Shown: positions 52,664 to 62,799, counted from the stretch's first letter. The stretch: 64,000 bases of DNA from Pseudomonas sp. RC10 (GCF_038397775.1 NZ_CP151650.1:6529001-6593000), one strand, 5' to 3'. Numbers and translations: made by a program. Notes: generated by a model not told the origin, from the letters alone.

Positions 52664-54595
52664 CTACTGAAGTTGGCCCTGAACCCAAGCCCTCACTTCG
52701 CCATAGGGGTAATCCTCCAGCACCGCGAAACCAGGAATGCCCCGGGCCTTGAGTTTGGTAAACACCGGCACGCTGATTCCGCATAAAAACCGGGTCACGC
52801 ATTCAAGGCTGGGATCATGCCCCAACGCCTGCAAATGCTTGCTGACAAACTCGCTGCACAAATCCCCCAGATCCCGCTCATCGAGCGGCCTCAGCTCGGG
52901 AGGCTCCGGCAACACCGCGACATGCCCTGCACACACCGAGCAATGCCCGCAGCGCTCAGGCGCCCGCTCATCGCCAAAGTACTGAGCAAGGCGATGACTC
53001 AGGCACTGTTCACTCGCGAATAGATCCAGCATCGCGTGAATACGCGCCACTTCGGTCGTCTCATGATGCACGAAGTAAGCGTGAAGCTCTTCGCTCAGCA
53101 CGTCGGTATCGAAGTCAGTCACCAGAACGTTGTACACGTCGGTCATCTGCTTGGTCTCTAGCTCGATCCAGCCCTTTTCCTGAAAGAAATCCAGGGCTGT
53201 CACCACACGCCCGCGCTCCGCCGTGTATTGCTGATAAACCGCGTCGAAGTCCACGGTCGCCCAGGTTCGCGCACGGCGTGAAGTCTCGACCAATGCCTGC
53301 ACGAACTGCTGCCGCTCTCCTTGGAACTGCTGCACCAACGCGTCTGGCTCGATCAAATATTTGAAGCGGTACTCCGCGAAATACGAGTAACGAGGGGCAA
53401 TGATCCCGCGCAGTTCAAGCTGAACAAGCAACGTTTTCAACGGCAGCTGGCGGATGTTGCTCATGTCGGAAAGATGCAGCAGCAAGAATTCCCACTGGCC
53501 GTCATGGCGCGCACTGAGCAAATCCTCCAGCACCCGACGAATCCCCTCGCGCTCGGGCGTGTCCCCGTACACAAAATTTTCCAGCACGTTGAGGCTGTCG
53601 CGATTGGCCAGCACCAGACACTCGGAGACGGCACCGTCGCGCCCTGCCCGGCCAATCTCCTGGCTGTAGTTCTCGACCGATTTGGGAAGATCGAAATGCA
53701 CGACATTGCGGATGTCGCTTTTGTCGATGCCCATCCCGAACGCAATGGTAGCGACGATGCAGTTCAGGCGCCCCGCCATGAACTGGCGCTGGATCGACTC
53801 GCGTCTGTCGTGGGGTAATCCGGCGTGATAGGCCTGCGCCGGAATGCCCTGCTCCGCCAAATGCGCTGCCACGAATTCGGCGGTTTTCTGCAACGTGACA
53901 TACACGATGCTCGGCTGCCCCGCCCGTTCGCCGAACCATTGCGTGAGGCGTCTGCGTTTGTCGCGCCCCGGCGTGGGTTCGACCAACAGCGTGAGATTCG
54001 GCCGATAAAACCCGGTCGTCACCACGTCTTTGGGCGCGATGGCGAATTTGCTCTGCATGTCTTCGATGACGTGTGGAGTGGCAGTGGCGGTCAGCAACAG
54101 CGCTTGCGGGATATTGAATTCGCGCTGGTAGTCCGGAAGCTTGAGATAGTCCGGGCGGAAGTTGTGCCCCCATTCCGAGATGCAATGCGCCTCGTCGATC
54201 ACCAACAGCGAGATCGGCACCTGCGCGATGAAGTGCCGGAATCGCTCATTTTTTAGACGCTCTACCGAAATCATCAGAATTTTCAGTTCGCCGGAGCGGG
54301 CGCGGTTCATCACGTCTGTCACGTCTTCACGACTCTGTGCCGAATCGATACTCGCCGCTGAGATGCCGTGGCGCTGCAAAAAGGTCAACTGGTCCTGAAT
54401 CAGGGCCAGCAAGGGTGAGACCACCAGCGTGAGATGGGGCAACAACAAGGCTGGCAGCTGATAGCACAGCGATTTTCCGGAGCCGGTGGGAAAGATCGCG
54501 GCAACGGAACGACCCGCCAGTACCGCGCTGATCGCTGCCTCTTGTCCGGCGCGGAACTGCCGATAACCGAAAACCTGCTCAAGCGTTTGATGCAT
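52664..54595 (-). CDS. RecQ-family ATP-dependent DNA helicase
   Basis: A 643-residue SF2 3'-5' helicase: Walker A FPTGSGKS (35-42), DEAH box VIDEAHCISEWGHNFRPDY, motif VI QEIGRAGRDG, zinc-binding cysteines in ERCGHCSVCAG. The C-terminal part is not a recognisable HRDC domain, so this is a RecQ paralogue rather than clearly classical RecQ. Start MHQTLEQVFGYRQFRAGQEA is the family N-terminus; the frame from 54661 is too long. Confidence 0.9.
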   Translation of the reverse strand: MHQTLEQVFGYRQFRAGQEAAISAVLAGRSVAAIFPTGSGKSLCYQLPALLLPHLTLVVSPLLALIQDQLTFLQRHGISAASIDSAQSREDVTDVMNRARSGELKILMISVERLKNERFRHFIAQVPISLLVIDEAHCISEWGHNFRPDYLKLPDYQREFNIPQALLLTATATPHVIEDMQSKFAIAPKDVVTTGFYRPNLTLLVEPTPGRDKRRRLTQWFGERAGQPSIVYVTLQKTAEFVAAHLAEQGIPAQAYHAGLPHDRRESIQRQFMAGRLNCIVATIAFGMGIDKSDIRNVVHFDLPKSVENYSQEIGRAGRDGAVSECLVLANRDSLNVLENFVYGDTPEREGIRRVLEDLLSARHDGQWEFLLLHLSDMSNIRQLPLKTLLVQLELRGIIAPRYSYFAEYRFKYLIEPDALVQQFQGERQQFVQALVETSRRARTWATVDFDAVYQQYTAERGRVVTALDFFQEKGWIELETKQMTDVYNVLVTDFDTDVLSEELHAYFVHHETTEVARIHAMLDLFASEQCLSHRLAQYFGDERAPERCGHCSVCAGHVAVLPEPPELRPLDERDLGDLCSEFVSKHLQALGHDPSLECVTRFLCGISVPVFTKLKARGIPGFAVLEDYPYGEVRAWVQGQLQ

Positions 54596-54838
54596 GTGCC
54601 GCCCTCCATGAACCGTCGCAAAGGCCTGAACCTTAGCGCGGCAGGTTCGGGCGACGAACACCTAAACCGTTACAGAAATGCCAAACAGGATACATCTCTG
54701 ATAAGCGAGGGATGTGCACGACTAGCAAAACGACATCGCGCCGTTTAACCTCGCCGCAACTTTTACTCACATCTGATTTCACTCGCTGAAGAGGGCCTAG
54801 GGGCCCCATTGCAGCACGAAAATCGCCAAGGAGAGGCC

Positions 54839-55648
54839 ATGCAACCCACCCTGCCGCCTGAGGATGACGGCCAGATCGTCATACAGCGTCTGACGCCAGA
54901 CCAGTTCGACGTCGTGCTCGGTTCGCACCCCGCAAAAAGAAAACTCCCACCTGCCAAAAGTACGTGGCCGCTCAGCAGCGTGTTGATCTGTCTGGCGCTA
55001 GTGATGGCGATTCTCTACCTCGTCGCTGAGATGTTTCATACGCAGAAACCCGCTCCGATGCCCGTCGCCACGTTACCGGCGGCTGACGTCATCGAAGCAC
55101 CTGAACCCGAGGCTCAAACACCCGAAATGCGGACGACCGAGCAAGTGGTCTACGTCGCTCCCAAGCTAGATACCACCCAACCTGCGACGTCAAAGCCGCT
55201 CGACGACTGCATGAAGCAAGGCAATGTGATCGACCGAGACGTCATCAATTGCCGGTTTGGCGATATTCAACCGACGGACTACAACGCACCCCGACCACAG
55301 GGCATGGTGTCTGACCGTTACATGGCGCAGTACAAGGCGACCGCCGCCAAGCCTCAGGCTGAAACGGGCCGTCGCTATGAAGTCGCGGGCGTACTCATCA
55401 GGGAAGTGGATGGGCGCAATCGGTACGAAGCGCGCTACCGCATCTACAACAATCACGTCGAAAACAATAGCGTGTGCATGAACTTCAAAGCAGACAGCGT
55501 CGAATATCGCGAATGCCGTCGCGCCGCTGCACCGTACTTCAAAGACATGTGCAGCGACTGGACAAAGCGCGCTGCCAAAGACAGGGACGAGAAAAACAAA
55601 CTCGCACAGGAACAGTTCTGTGAGGCGGCTAATACTTATCGACCCTGA
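54839..55648 (+). CDS. Single-pass membrane protein of unknown function
   Basis: 269 residues: cytoplasmic acidic N-terminus, one membrane segment at about 45-65 (LSSVLICLALVMAILYLVAE), a Pro/Ala/Glu-rich linker, then a periplasmic domain with six or more cysteines (DDCMKQG, INCRFG, VCMNF, RECRRAA, DMCSDW, QFCEAA). Their pairing suggests disulfides. Start set by GGAGAGGCC before the ATG. No family recognised. Confidence 0.75.
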   Translation: MQPTLPPEDDGQIVIQRLTPDQFDVVLGSHPAKRKLPPAKSTWPLSSVLICLALVMAILYLVAEMFHTQKPAPMPVATLPAADVIEAPEPEAQTPEMRTTEQVVYVAPKLDTTQPATSKPLDDCMKQGNVIDRDVINCRFGDIQPTDYNAPRPQGMVSDRYMAQYKATAAKPQAETGRRYEVAGVLIREVDGRNRYEARYRIYNNHVENNSVCMNFKADSVEYRECRRAAAPYFKDMCSDWTKRAAKDRDEKNKLAQEQFCEAANTYRP

Positions 55649-55769
55649 TGCGGACTGACACACTTTGGAGCCTTTTGACAGGCTCATATTGCGAAACAGT
55701 TACGCTTTTGCCAAATGAATATCCTCAACCTACCTTTTGGAGACCTATCAACCCAAAGGGTAATTAATC

Positions 55770-56912
55770 ATGAGTGTTTTAACAGTATTCTTTTGCGGTA
55801 CCGGCTCTAACAGTTTTGACCCATTCAATAAAAGCTATTGGGACGGCGAGCTGGTATCCACACTGGCTTCAAACATGAACAACCGAGAGTTTGCCGACTG
55901 GATCATTATTGATGGCCCTGGCAGTGGCAACTTGCAAGCCGATAACCTGTTCACTGAGCCCGGCGGCTATGGCATGACCGGAACGCTGTTTGGCAAAGGC
56001 TGGGAAGAAAATGTCGGTCATGCATTGGCAATGATCAAGGGCAAAACCGACTGGCAGCGCACGAAGCTGACCAAAGAGGAATACGACCGGCTGAAAAAAT
56101 CCAACATTCCCATTGAAGACCTGGATCGCACCGGGTGCTGGATGTGGCGAAACTTCGACTATGGTGATCGCAAAGTCACCCCCCAGCAGCTTCAGGAAAA
56201 AATCATCCAGATCTTCCGCAAGAAAGATGAAAAAGGCCGCCCGATTCCCAAACAAGTCAATCTGGTGGGCTGGAGCCGCGGCGGCATCAGCTGCCATATG
56301 TTGGCCAATGCCATGCTGGCAGACCCTGAGCTGAAGCACATTGCCGTCAATATTTTCGCCATCGATCCTGTGCCGGGTGCGCTGAACTTCCAGGCTCACC
56401 GCGTCACGCTCGGTGCCAACGTCAAACAGTACATTGGCTTTTACGCACGTGATGAACGCTCCAAAGGTTTCGCCTGCGTAGCGCCGCGCACCGCGCCAGG
56501 CACCCAGGTGCATATCTTCCCAATGGCAGGTCGCCACGCAACGTTAGTGGGCAACGCGGCCGATGATGGCGCCAATGGCAGAAATGCTTTTACGGAACCG
56601 GGTTTGATCATCCGTCATTACGCCGAGCAAAGTCTGACTCGCTGGGGGGCTACGCTGAATAAAATGCTCAAGCTGACTTCCGCCAGAATTGATGAGTATT
56701 TGAAAGTGATTGCACGGAACGATAAGAGTTTTATCGGTATGCGCAGCAAATCTTATACCGCCATTACGGAAGCGGACGCCGGAGAGCGCCGCGTCTCGTG
56801 GGGCGATAAGGGTGTGAAGTTTTCAGCCGTGAACGGCAATGCATTCTTTCCCAACGCAGGCTTGTCCGCCCCTGTTGCGCCAACGTCGAGTTTTCACAAG
56901 CCCATTGTTTGA
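55770..56912 (+). CDS. Predicted GxSxG alpha/beta-hydrolase, DUF2235-like
   Basis: 380 residues, no signal peptide or membrane segment. MSVLTVFFCGTGSNSFDPF recalls the oxyanion strand of DUF2235/Tle1 lipases, and VNLVGWSRGGISCHMLANAM gives a GxSxG nucleophile elbow, with FAIDPVPGA as candidate Asp loop and a His in GRHATLVG. Some proteins of this type are secretion-system lipase effectors, but no secretion genes are near. A disordered C-terminal 40 residues follow. More A/T-rich than its neighbours. Tentative. Confidence 0.65.
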   Translation: MSVLTVFFCGTGSNSFDPFNKSYWDGELVSTLASNMNNREFADWIIIDGPGSGNLQADNLFTEPGGYGMTGTLFGKGWEENVGHALAMIKGKTDWQRTKLTKEEYDRLKKSNIPIEDLDRTGCWMWRNFDYGDRKVTPQQLQEKIIQIFRKKDEKGRPIPKQVNLVGWSRGGISCHMLANAMLADPELKHIAVNIFAIDPVPGALNFQAHRVTLGANVKQYIGFYARDERSKGFACVAPRTAPGTQVHIFPMAGRHATLVGNAADDGANGRNAFTEPGLIIRHYAEQSLTRWGATLNKMLKLTSARIDEYLKVIARNDKSFIGMRSKSYTAITEADAGERRVSWGDKGVKFSAVNGNAFFPNAGLSAPVAPTSSFHKPIV

Positions 56913-57216
56913 AATTTCACTTCCATTTTATTGAATGTGATTTACAACACCGTTCAAGCTGTATCGCTTCACATTATGCGTAAAACTGAAAGACCGATTG
57001 ACACCCTGCCATGACATAAACGAAGCGGCAATACGTCATCAAGAATTCCAGGCAACTGTCTCGCTCTTGACCGGGATCATGAATCACCGTCGAGGGCGAG
57101 CTTGCCAACAAAGACCTCGGCAACATTTTTCAGTCACTGGCTCGACAAAACGCGATTTCAGCGGTCATACCTTCCGCCAAGCAGAGGCTTTCAGCCGATC
57201 ACTTCAGGAAAACCCC
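56913..57216. other. Gap before the lipoprotein gene
   Basis: About 300 A/T-rich bases; TTGACA at 56998-57003 has no matching -10. The open plus frame here lacks start signals and I see no gene. Confidence 0.4.
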
Positions 57217-57933
57217 ATGACCCACACTCGCTACCTTCCGCTCATGTTCGCCGCCCTGATTGCCACCCTCGCAGGCTGCGGCGATAAAAACCCCGAGAAA
57301 GCCAGCAGCGCCTCTGCCGACGCTCGCGGCCTCTCGAAGTCGATGACGGTAGACGTGAGCGGTGCCATGAATCTGCACTACGAAGCCAAAGGCGATGCCG
57401 TCAGCGTCGGCTTCCTGCCCGGCAAGCTGCCCGGCGCGAACTGGCTGACGCTCAGTGCGGACCAGGAAGCAGACGGTGATCGCAACGAAGTCAGCATCGG
57501 GCCCATCCTCGGTTTCTCTTTCGAGGACCCGGACCAACAGAAACAGGCGATCATGTTTCAGGGTGGCCGCGTAGAAGTCGCCCATGATGAAAACAGCGCG
57601 TCCTACGACACCGGCTCGTACTACCAGTATTTCGACACAGACAAGGACGGCGCGAACAGCAACGTCAAACTCGACTTCAGCAAGATCGAGAAGCTGGCCT
57701 CATCCAACAAGCTGTTGGACCGTTATAGATTGGTAGGCACGTTTCAGTTCAACGCCGCACTCTCCCCCGAACAGCCCACCGACGAATGCACCAAAGAAGC
57801 CGCCGCCTTCGCGGCCCAACACGGCGAACGCCACCCCGGTTTCGACGCGAAACTGTGCAACGCGAAGAACGTCGTTGCCAAGGGCAGTTTCGACATCACG
57901 CAGGATTTTCCGGTGACGGGGAAATCAGGCTGA
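57217..57933 (+). CDS. Lipoprotein of unknown function
   Basis: 238 residues with a lipoprotein signal: MTHTRYLPLMFAALIATLAG followed by the lipobox cysteine (LAGC). Mature part polar and acidic, with one cysteine pair near the C-terminus (DECTKEAA...KLCNAKN). AGGA precedes the ATG. No family recognised. Confidence 0.75.
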   Translation: MTHTRYLPLMFAALIATLAGCGDKNPEKASSASADARGLSKSMTVDVSGAMNLHYEAKGDAVSVGFLPGKLPGANWLTLSADQEADGDRNEVSIGPILGFSFEDPDQQKQAIMFQGGRVEVAHDENSASYDTGSYYQYFDTDKDGANSNVKLDFSKIEKLASSNKLLDRYRLVGTFQFNAALSPEQPTDECTKEAAAFAAQHGERHPGFDAKLCNAKNVVAKGSFDITQDFPVTGKSG

Positions 57934-57973
57934 GCCATAAGATCGGGCAAGACTGACGCCGAAAGATATCCAT

Positions 57974-58002
57974 AAAAAAACCGCCCCTGGAGGCGGTTTT
58001 TT
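57974..58002. terminator. Bidirectional terminator, lipoprotein gene / pckA
   Basis: AAAAAACCGCC/GGCGGTTTTTT stem with a 6-base loop; T runs on both strands suit the convergent genes. Confidence 0.88.
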
Positions 58003-58020
58003 GGTCAGCAAAGCCCGGTC

Positions 58021-59562
58021 TTACAACTTCGGACCCGCTGCCTTGATCGCATCGCTCACGTCGAACTTCTTGAAGTTCTCGATGAACAGACCGGCCAGTG
58101 CCTTGGCCGCTTCGTCGTACGCTGCTTTGTCGGCCCAGGTGTTGCGTGGGTTGAGCAGCCCGGTGTCGACGCCTGGAACGGATTTCGGCACGTCCAGGTT
58201 AACGGTGTCGAGGTGCTCGGTTTCTGCACCGATCAGCGCGCCGCTCTGGATCGCGGCAATAACGCCACGGGTGGTCGGGATGTTGAAGCGTTTGCCAACA
58301 CCGTAGCCGCCGCCGGTCCAGCCGGTGTTGACCAGGTAAACCTTCGAGCCGAAGCCGCGGATACGCTTGATCAGCAACTCAGCGTATTCGCCGGCCGGAC
58401 GCGGGAAGAACGGTGCGCCGAAGCAAGTGGAGAAGGTCGACTTGATGCCAGCGCCCGAACCCATTTCGGTCGAACCGACCAGCGCGGTGTAGCCCGACAG
58501 GAAGTGGTAGGCCGCTTGTTCTTCGCTGAGGATCGACACGGGCGGGAGAACGCCGGTCAGGTCGCAGGTCAGGAAGATCACAGCGTTTGGCTCGCCACCG
58601 AAGTTTTTCTCGGAGCGCTTTTCAACGTGTTCCAGCGGGTATGCAGCGCGGCTGTTCTGGGTCAGGCTGCTGTCTGCGTAGTCGGCGTGCTGGTTGGCGT
58701 CGAGAACGACGTTTTCCAGCACAGCGCCATGCTTGATGGCCTTCCAGATGACCGGCTCGTTCTTCTCCGACAGGTCGATGCACTTGGCGTAGCAACCGCC
58801 CTCAATGTTGAACACAACACCTTCGCCCCAGCCGTGCTCATCGTCACCGATCAGGTAACGGCTCTCGTCTGCGGACAAGGTGGTTTTGCCAGTGCCCGAC
58901 AGACCGAAGAACAGGGTCACATCGCCTTCTTCGCCGATGTTGGCGGCGCAGTGCATTGGCAGCACGTCAGCGGCCGGCAGCAGGAAGTTCTGCACGGAGA
59001 ACATGGCTTTTTTCATCTCGCCGGCGTAACGCATGCCTGCGATCAGCACCTTCTTCTGTGCGAAGTTGAGGATGACGCAGCCGTCGGAGTTGGTGCCGTC
59101 GCGTTCTGGCTCGCAGATGAAGTTGGCAACGTTCAGCACCTGCCACTCCTGGCGACCAGCAGGGTTGTACTGGGCCGGATTAATGAACAGGCAACGACCG
59201 AACAGATTCTGCCAGGCAGTCTGAGTGGTCATCTTGACGGCCAGGTAGTGGTCGGATGCCGAGCCTACGTGGACGTGAGAAACGAAATGTTCCTGAGCGT
59301 TGTTGAACGACTCCACACGCGCCCACAGGGCATCGAACTTGTCAGCAGGGAATTTGCGGTTGATCGGGCCCCAGGCGATGGCCGACGACGTGCTCGGCTC
59401 ATCGACGATGAAACGGTCCGCTGGCGAGCGACCTGTACGGTGACCGGTTTCGACGACGAGCGCGCCGGTGTCGGACAGTACGCCTTCTTCGCGTTTGAGG
59501 GCTTCTTGAACCAGTTCGTCGACACTGAGATCGGTGTAAACGGCGTTGTTGGCTTGCGTCAT
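58021..59562 (-). CDS. pckA: Phosphoenolpyruvate carboxykinase (ATP)
   Basis: Gluconeogenic conversion of oxaloacetate to PEP. 513 residues with the kinase-1 P-loop [16 protein letters not shown], the metal-binding ISDEEHGWG-like segment ([10 protein letters not shown]) and [11 protein letters not shown]. Start [13 protein letters not shown]; the frame open to 59622 lacks a ribosome site. Confidence 0.97.
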   Translation of the reverse strand: MTQANNAVYTDLSVDELVQEALKREEGVLSDTGALVVETGHRTGRSPADRFIVDEPSTSSAIAWGPINRKFPADKFDALWARVESFNNAQEHFVSHVHVGSASDHYLAVKMTTQTAWQNLFGRCLFINPAQYNPAGRQEWQVLNVANFICEPERDGTNSDGCVILNFAQKKVLIAGMRYAGEMKKAMFSVQNFLLPAADVLPMHCAANIGEEGDVTLFFGLSGTGKTTLSADESRYLIGDDEHGWGEGVVFNIEGGCYAKCIDLSEKNEPVIWKAIKHGAVLENVVLDANQHADYADSSLTQNSRAAYPLEHVEKRSEKNFGGEPNAVIFLTCDLTGVLPPVSILSEEQAAYHFLSGYTALVGSTEMGSGAGIKSTFSTCFGAPFFPRPAGEYAELLIKRIRGFGSKVYLVNTGWTGGGYGVGKRFNIPTTRGVIAAIQSGALIGAETEHLDTVNLDVPKSVPGVDTGLLNPRNTWADKAAYDEAAKALAGLFIENFKKFDVSDAIKAAGPKL

Positions 59563-59765
59563 GAGATTCCCCGTCGGCCCGCTGGCCGAGTGCTCCAAAC
59601 GTTTTGTAGTAGAAAAACCCAAACTACTACAGCTGAAAAGTGGGCCGGATTATGCCAGAAAAGGCCAAAAAAGGTAGGGGCCAACTGTCAGAACTACATA
59701 ATCCAGAGCCAAGCAGGCCGGGCGGAAACCATTCAGCCCGACCTTGGCACTACATCGACACTACA

Positions 59766-60668
59766 TTAATGACGGGTGTCAGAAGGGGTATCGATCCCAC
59801 CGCCTGCAAACAGCTGCGCCACGTCAGCGGCATCGAACAGGTAACGCTGATTACAGAACTGGCAATCGATCTCGACCATGCCGTTGTGTTCGATCACCAA
59901 CTGCTGCGCATCCTCAAGGCCCAGGCTGACCAGCGCGTTAGCGGAGCGCTCGCGGGAGCAGCTGCAACGGAACACCAGCGGCTGAATGTCGAACATGCGC
60001 ACGGCGTCCTCATGGAAGAGACGATGCAGCACGGTTTCGTTGTTCAGGCTCAGCAGCTCTTCGGCGGTAAGGGTATCGACGAGGGTATTGACGTGCTGCC
60101 AGCTGGCTTCGCGCTCTTCCGCGTCAGTGAGACGTGCGGGAGGGAGCTGCTGAAGCAGAAGACCGCGCGCTCGCTTGCCGTCAGCCTTGATCCAGAAGCG
60201 CGTAGGCAATTGCTCGGACATCACGAAGTAGCTGGAGAGGCACGCCGACAGGTCGACGCCGTCCAGCCCCACGATCCCTTGGTAGCGTTTACCTTGGCGA
60301 GGATCGATGGTCATGGTCAGGTCGCCGTCTGGCATCAGCTCCTGCAACGTGGCTCCCGGGGTGATGAGGCTTTCGTCATAACGGGCGATGCCGCGGATTT
60401 CGCGGTCGCTGGAGCACTCGACCATCAGCAGCGAAACCGGCCCCAGCGACCGCGCCTGCAAGACCAGCAAGCCGTCGAATTTCAGCGTGCCGACCAGCAA
60501 GGCAGCTGCAGCGAGCATTTCGCCGAGCAGTTGCGCAACCGGCTCAGGGTAAGGGTGCTTGGCAAGTACCTCAGCGTAGCTACGCTCCAGTGCCACAAGC
60601 TCACCGCGAACGTCGCTCTCGTCGAAGATGAAACGTTGGGTGTAATCGATGTCCGGGAAATTTTGCAT
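59766..60668 (-). CDS. hslO: Redox-regulated chaperone Hsp33
   Basis: A 300-residue chaperone activated by oxidative unfolding. The C-terminal zinc centre is CSC (FRCSCSRE) plus CQFC about 30 residues later. Start [11 protein letters not shown] fits the family; upstream codons to 60707 are not conserved-looking. Lies beside pckA, as in other Pseudomonas. Confidence 0.96.
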   Translation of the reverse strand: MQNFPDIDYTQRFIFDESDVRGELVALERSYAEVLAKHPYPEPVAQLLGEMLAAAALLVGTLKFDGLLVLQARSLGPVSLLMVECSSDREIRGIARYDESLITPGATLQELMPDGDLTMTIDPRQGKRYQGIVGLDGVDLSACLSSYFVMSEQLPTRFWIKADGKRARGLLLQQLPPARLTDAEEREASWQHVNTLVDTLTAEELLSLNNETVLHRLFHEDAVRMFDIQPLVFRCSCSRERSANALVSLGLEDAQQLVIEHNGMVEIDCQFCNQRYLFDAADVAQLFAGGGIDTPSDTRH

Positions 60669-60767
60669 ATGAAGAAAGGTATCTGAGTAATGACAAAGTG
60701 ATGACAAGCGCTTATAAAACGCCGTTTAGCACCGATGGGTGCACTGTCATGCCGATGGGGGCATCTT

Positions 60768-61577
60768 ATGGACTATCCCGCGTTGTTCCAAGCCAAGTGG
60801 AACGCCAAAAAATTCCTGCTGTGTAATCTGATCGCGCTAGCACTGCTACTGGTGTGGATCTGGCCCACAGGCCACGCCGCTTTCACCCAATTCGACGAAT
60901 GGTTTTTCCATGTGCTGAACCGCCCACTTGAGCAAAACAAAATGTGGTTGTGGATCTGGACGATTGCCAGTATGCGCCCGTTCGATATCGTCGTCGGGCT
61001 GATCTTGCTGGTGCTGCTGATCAAGGGCGACTGGGTATTCAAAGCGGTACAAACCCGCGCCGCGCTGATCGGCTTCGTACTGACGTTGATTCTGTTGCTG
61101 ATCATTCGCACGGTGTTCTCCAAAATCATTGATCACACCTCCCTGCAACATGACAGCGCCTCCATGGTGATCCCGGACGCGATCAAGCTCAGCGAAATCT
61201 TCCCCACACTGGAAGACAAATGGCAGTTGAAGGACCGCTCAAGCCAGAGCTTTCCCGGCGACCACGCTTCGGTGCTGCTTATCTGGGCGATGTTCATGAC
61301 TGTGTTCAGCCGTACGGTGGGTCAGCGCGTGATCATCTGGGTGCTGGCGCTGCTGTTCATGATGCCCCGCCTGGTGGCTGGCGCTCATTGGGGTCAGGAC
61401 GATTACATTGGCGGCGTGATGATCGCCCTGCTCGCGTTGGCCTGGAGTTGTTACACGCCGTTCGTGGCAGTGGCCACACGCTTTCTGTTGCACGTCATGG
61501 CGCCGATTTTCAACCTGTTCGCCAAGGTGCCGCTGCTGGGCTGTCTTAGCATCATGAAGCCAGGCGCACGATTGTAA
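60768..61577 (+). CDS. PAP2-family membrane phosphatase
   Basis: 269 residues with five or six membrane helices. Active-site motifs KDRSSQSFPGDHAS and GAHWGQDDYIGG correspond to the SxSGH and Hx5D motifs of lipid phosphatases/phosphotransferases. Could act on undecaprenyl-PP or lipid A; sequence alone does not decide. The start is the ATG at 60768. Confidence 0.88.
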   Translation: MDYPALFQAKWNAKKFLLCNLIALALLLVWIWPTGHAAFTQFDEWFFHVLNRPLEQNKMWLWIWTIASMRPFDIVVGLILLVLLIKGDWVFKAVQTRAALIGFVLTLILLLIIRTVFSKIIDHTSLQHDSASMVIPDAIKLSEIFPTLEDKWQLKDRSSQSFPGDHASVLLIWAMFMTVFSRTVGQRVIIWVLALLFMMPRLVAGAHWGQDDYIGGVMIALLALAWSCYTPFVAVATRFLLHVMAPIFNLFAKVPLLGCLSIMKPGARL

Positions 61578-61653
61578 GAGATCCACATTGGCAGGGGCCG
61601 CCGGGGGTGGCTCCTACACACCGCGACCAGACGTTCACCCCGCGAGCACGTAC

Positions 61654-62055
61654 TCAGTCATCCCCCGACCGAAAATGAAACAGCTGGCGTCGCTGCTTTT
61701 TGGTCGGTTTGCCGTCCGTGGTCACACCAAGGCTTCCGGCCTTGCGCATCTCGGCCGCCTGTTCCCGCTTCGCGAGGCTTTCCGGTGTTTCGCTGTACAA
61801 CAACTGAGCTTCCGGCGCCCCCCGACGAACGATGGACAGCGCCTGAACCACCACCGTGCGCTCATCGAACCCCGCTCGAATCTGAAACTCGTCACCAATG
61901 CGCGGCTCCTTCCCGGGCTTGCAACGCTCGCCTCGGCAATGCACCTTGCCGCTTTCAATCGCTGCTTTCGCCAGCGCGCGAGTCTTGAAGAAACGCGCTG
62001 CCCAGAGCCATTTGTCCAGACGAACCTTGTCGTCCTCTTCTGCTTTTTGTGCCAT
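61654..62055 (-). CDS. hslR: Heat shock protein 15 (S4-domain RNA-binding)
   Basis: 133 residues. The S4 domain VRLDKWLWAARFFKTRALAK binds stalled 50S-nascent-chain complexes; the tail is basic (KPTKKQRRQ). Convergent with the PAP2 gene and divergent from the rimBK unit. Confidence 0.95.
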   Translation of the reverse strand: MAQKAEEDDKVRLDKWLWAARFFKTRALAKAAIESGKVHCRGERCKPGKEPRIGDEFQIRAGFDERTVVVQALSIVRRGAPEAQLLYSETPESLAKREQAAEMRKAGSLGVTTDGKPTKKQRRQLFHFRSGDD

Positions 62056-62156
62056 CTGAATTCCTCAATCGGGTAATAGTCAGAACTGTACTACGCAACG
62101 CCGGGCGCGCAGTAATCTCAAACCTTGATTAGAATTCCCCGCACATGCGTAGGGGT

Positions 62157-62306
62157 ATGCGCTTTATCGCTCGTGCGGCTATCGTTCCCGGATTGTCACA
62201 CAGCAGACCGCGTTGGCCGTTAGAGTCATCGGCGCTGGCATTGAGCAGCCTGCATTTCAAGCCTTGGCCCCGGCTTTTCGGGTGTCAGGGAGAACGCGCA
62301 ACTTGA
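62157..62306 (+). CDS. Short ORF before rimB, candidate RimA
   Basis: 49 residues from ATG 62157 (53 from ATG 62145), starting MRFIARAAIVPGLSHSRP; basic and mostly uncharged-hydrophobic. Its stop is 10 bases before the rimB TTG, and the rimB ribosome site overlaps that stop, so the two would be coupled. A TAGAAT hexamer sits at 62130-62135. P. fluorescens has a small RimA encoded ahead of RimB and RimK (from memory, roughly this size), but I cannot compare sequences. Confidence 0.4.
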   Translation: MRFIARAAIVPGLSHSRPRWPLESSALALSSLHFKPWPRLFGCQGERAT

Positions 62307-62316
62307 CGGAATCGCT

Positions 62317-62799
62317 TTGAAAACATTCGACCATCTCACAGTCATCGGCCTTCGCGAATGGGTGGCGCTGCCCAATTTGGGGGTGGCAGGCTTGCGCGCG
62401 AAAATCGACACCGGGGCCAGCACATCCAGCCTGCATGCCACGGAAATCGAACCTTTCGAACGCGACGGCGAAAAGTGGGTGCGCTTCAACGCTCACTTGG
62501 GGACCGTCGTGCAGTTACGACATCGCCGTTGCGAAGCGCAGTTGGTAGCGATGAAGACCATCAAGAGCTCCAACGGCCAGGCGCAGGTGCGATACGTGAT
62601 TCGCACCACCCTTGCCTTGGGAGATCGGGTCTGGCCAGTGGAATTCACCCTCGCCTGCCGCAAGGCCATGCGTTACCGGTTGTTATTGGGTTCCAAGGCT
62701 TTGATTGACGGCCAACTGGTGGTCAATCCGGGCATTACTTACGTTCAGGACAAACCGGTCTTTCCGGCCTCCAATCCCTCTGCCACAGGTGTTGCATGA
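62317..62799 (+). CDS. rimB: RimB, retropepsin-like protease linked to RimK
   Basis: 160 residues, ATP-dependent zinc-protease/retropepsin-like fold with the [14 protein letters not shown] motif. Trims the glutamate tail that RimK adds to ribosomal protein S6 (family knowledge). TTG start at 62317 with ACGGA eight bases before; overlaps rimK by 4 bases. Confidence 0.88.
   Translation: MKTFDHLTVIGLREWVALPNLGVAGLRAKIDTGASTSSLHATEIEPFERDGEKWVRFNAHLGTVVQLRHRRCEAQLVAMKTIKSSNGQAQVRYVIRTTLALGDRVWPVEFTLACRKAMRYRLLLGSKALIDGQLVVNPGITYVQDKPVFPASNPSATGVA

Noticed and set aside
55665..55700. Possible Hrp box before the hydrolase gene
   Set aside because: GGAGCC is followed at the right distance by TTGCGAA, not CCACNNA; does not meet the consensus.
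58213..59769. 518-codon plus-strand frame over pckA
   Set aside because: Shadow of pckA, which has intact P-loop and full length.
61600..61625. Half of a REP sequence (GGCTCCTAC) after the PAP2 gene
   Set aside because: Only nine bases match; no second arm.
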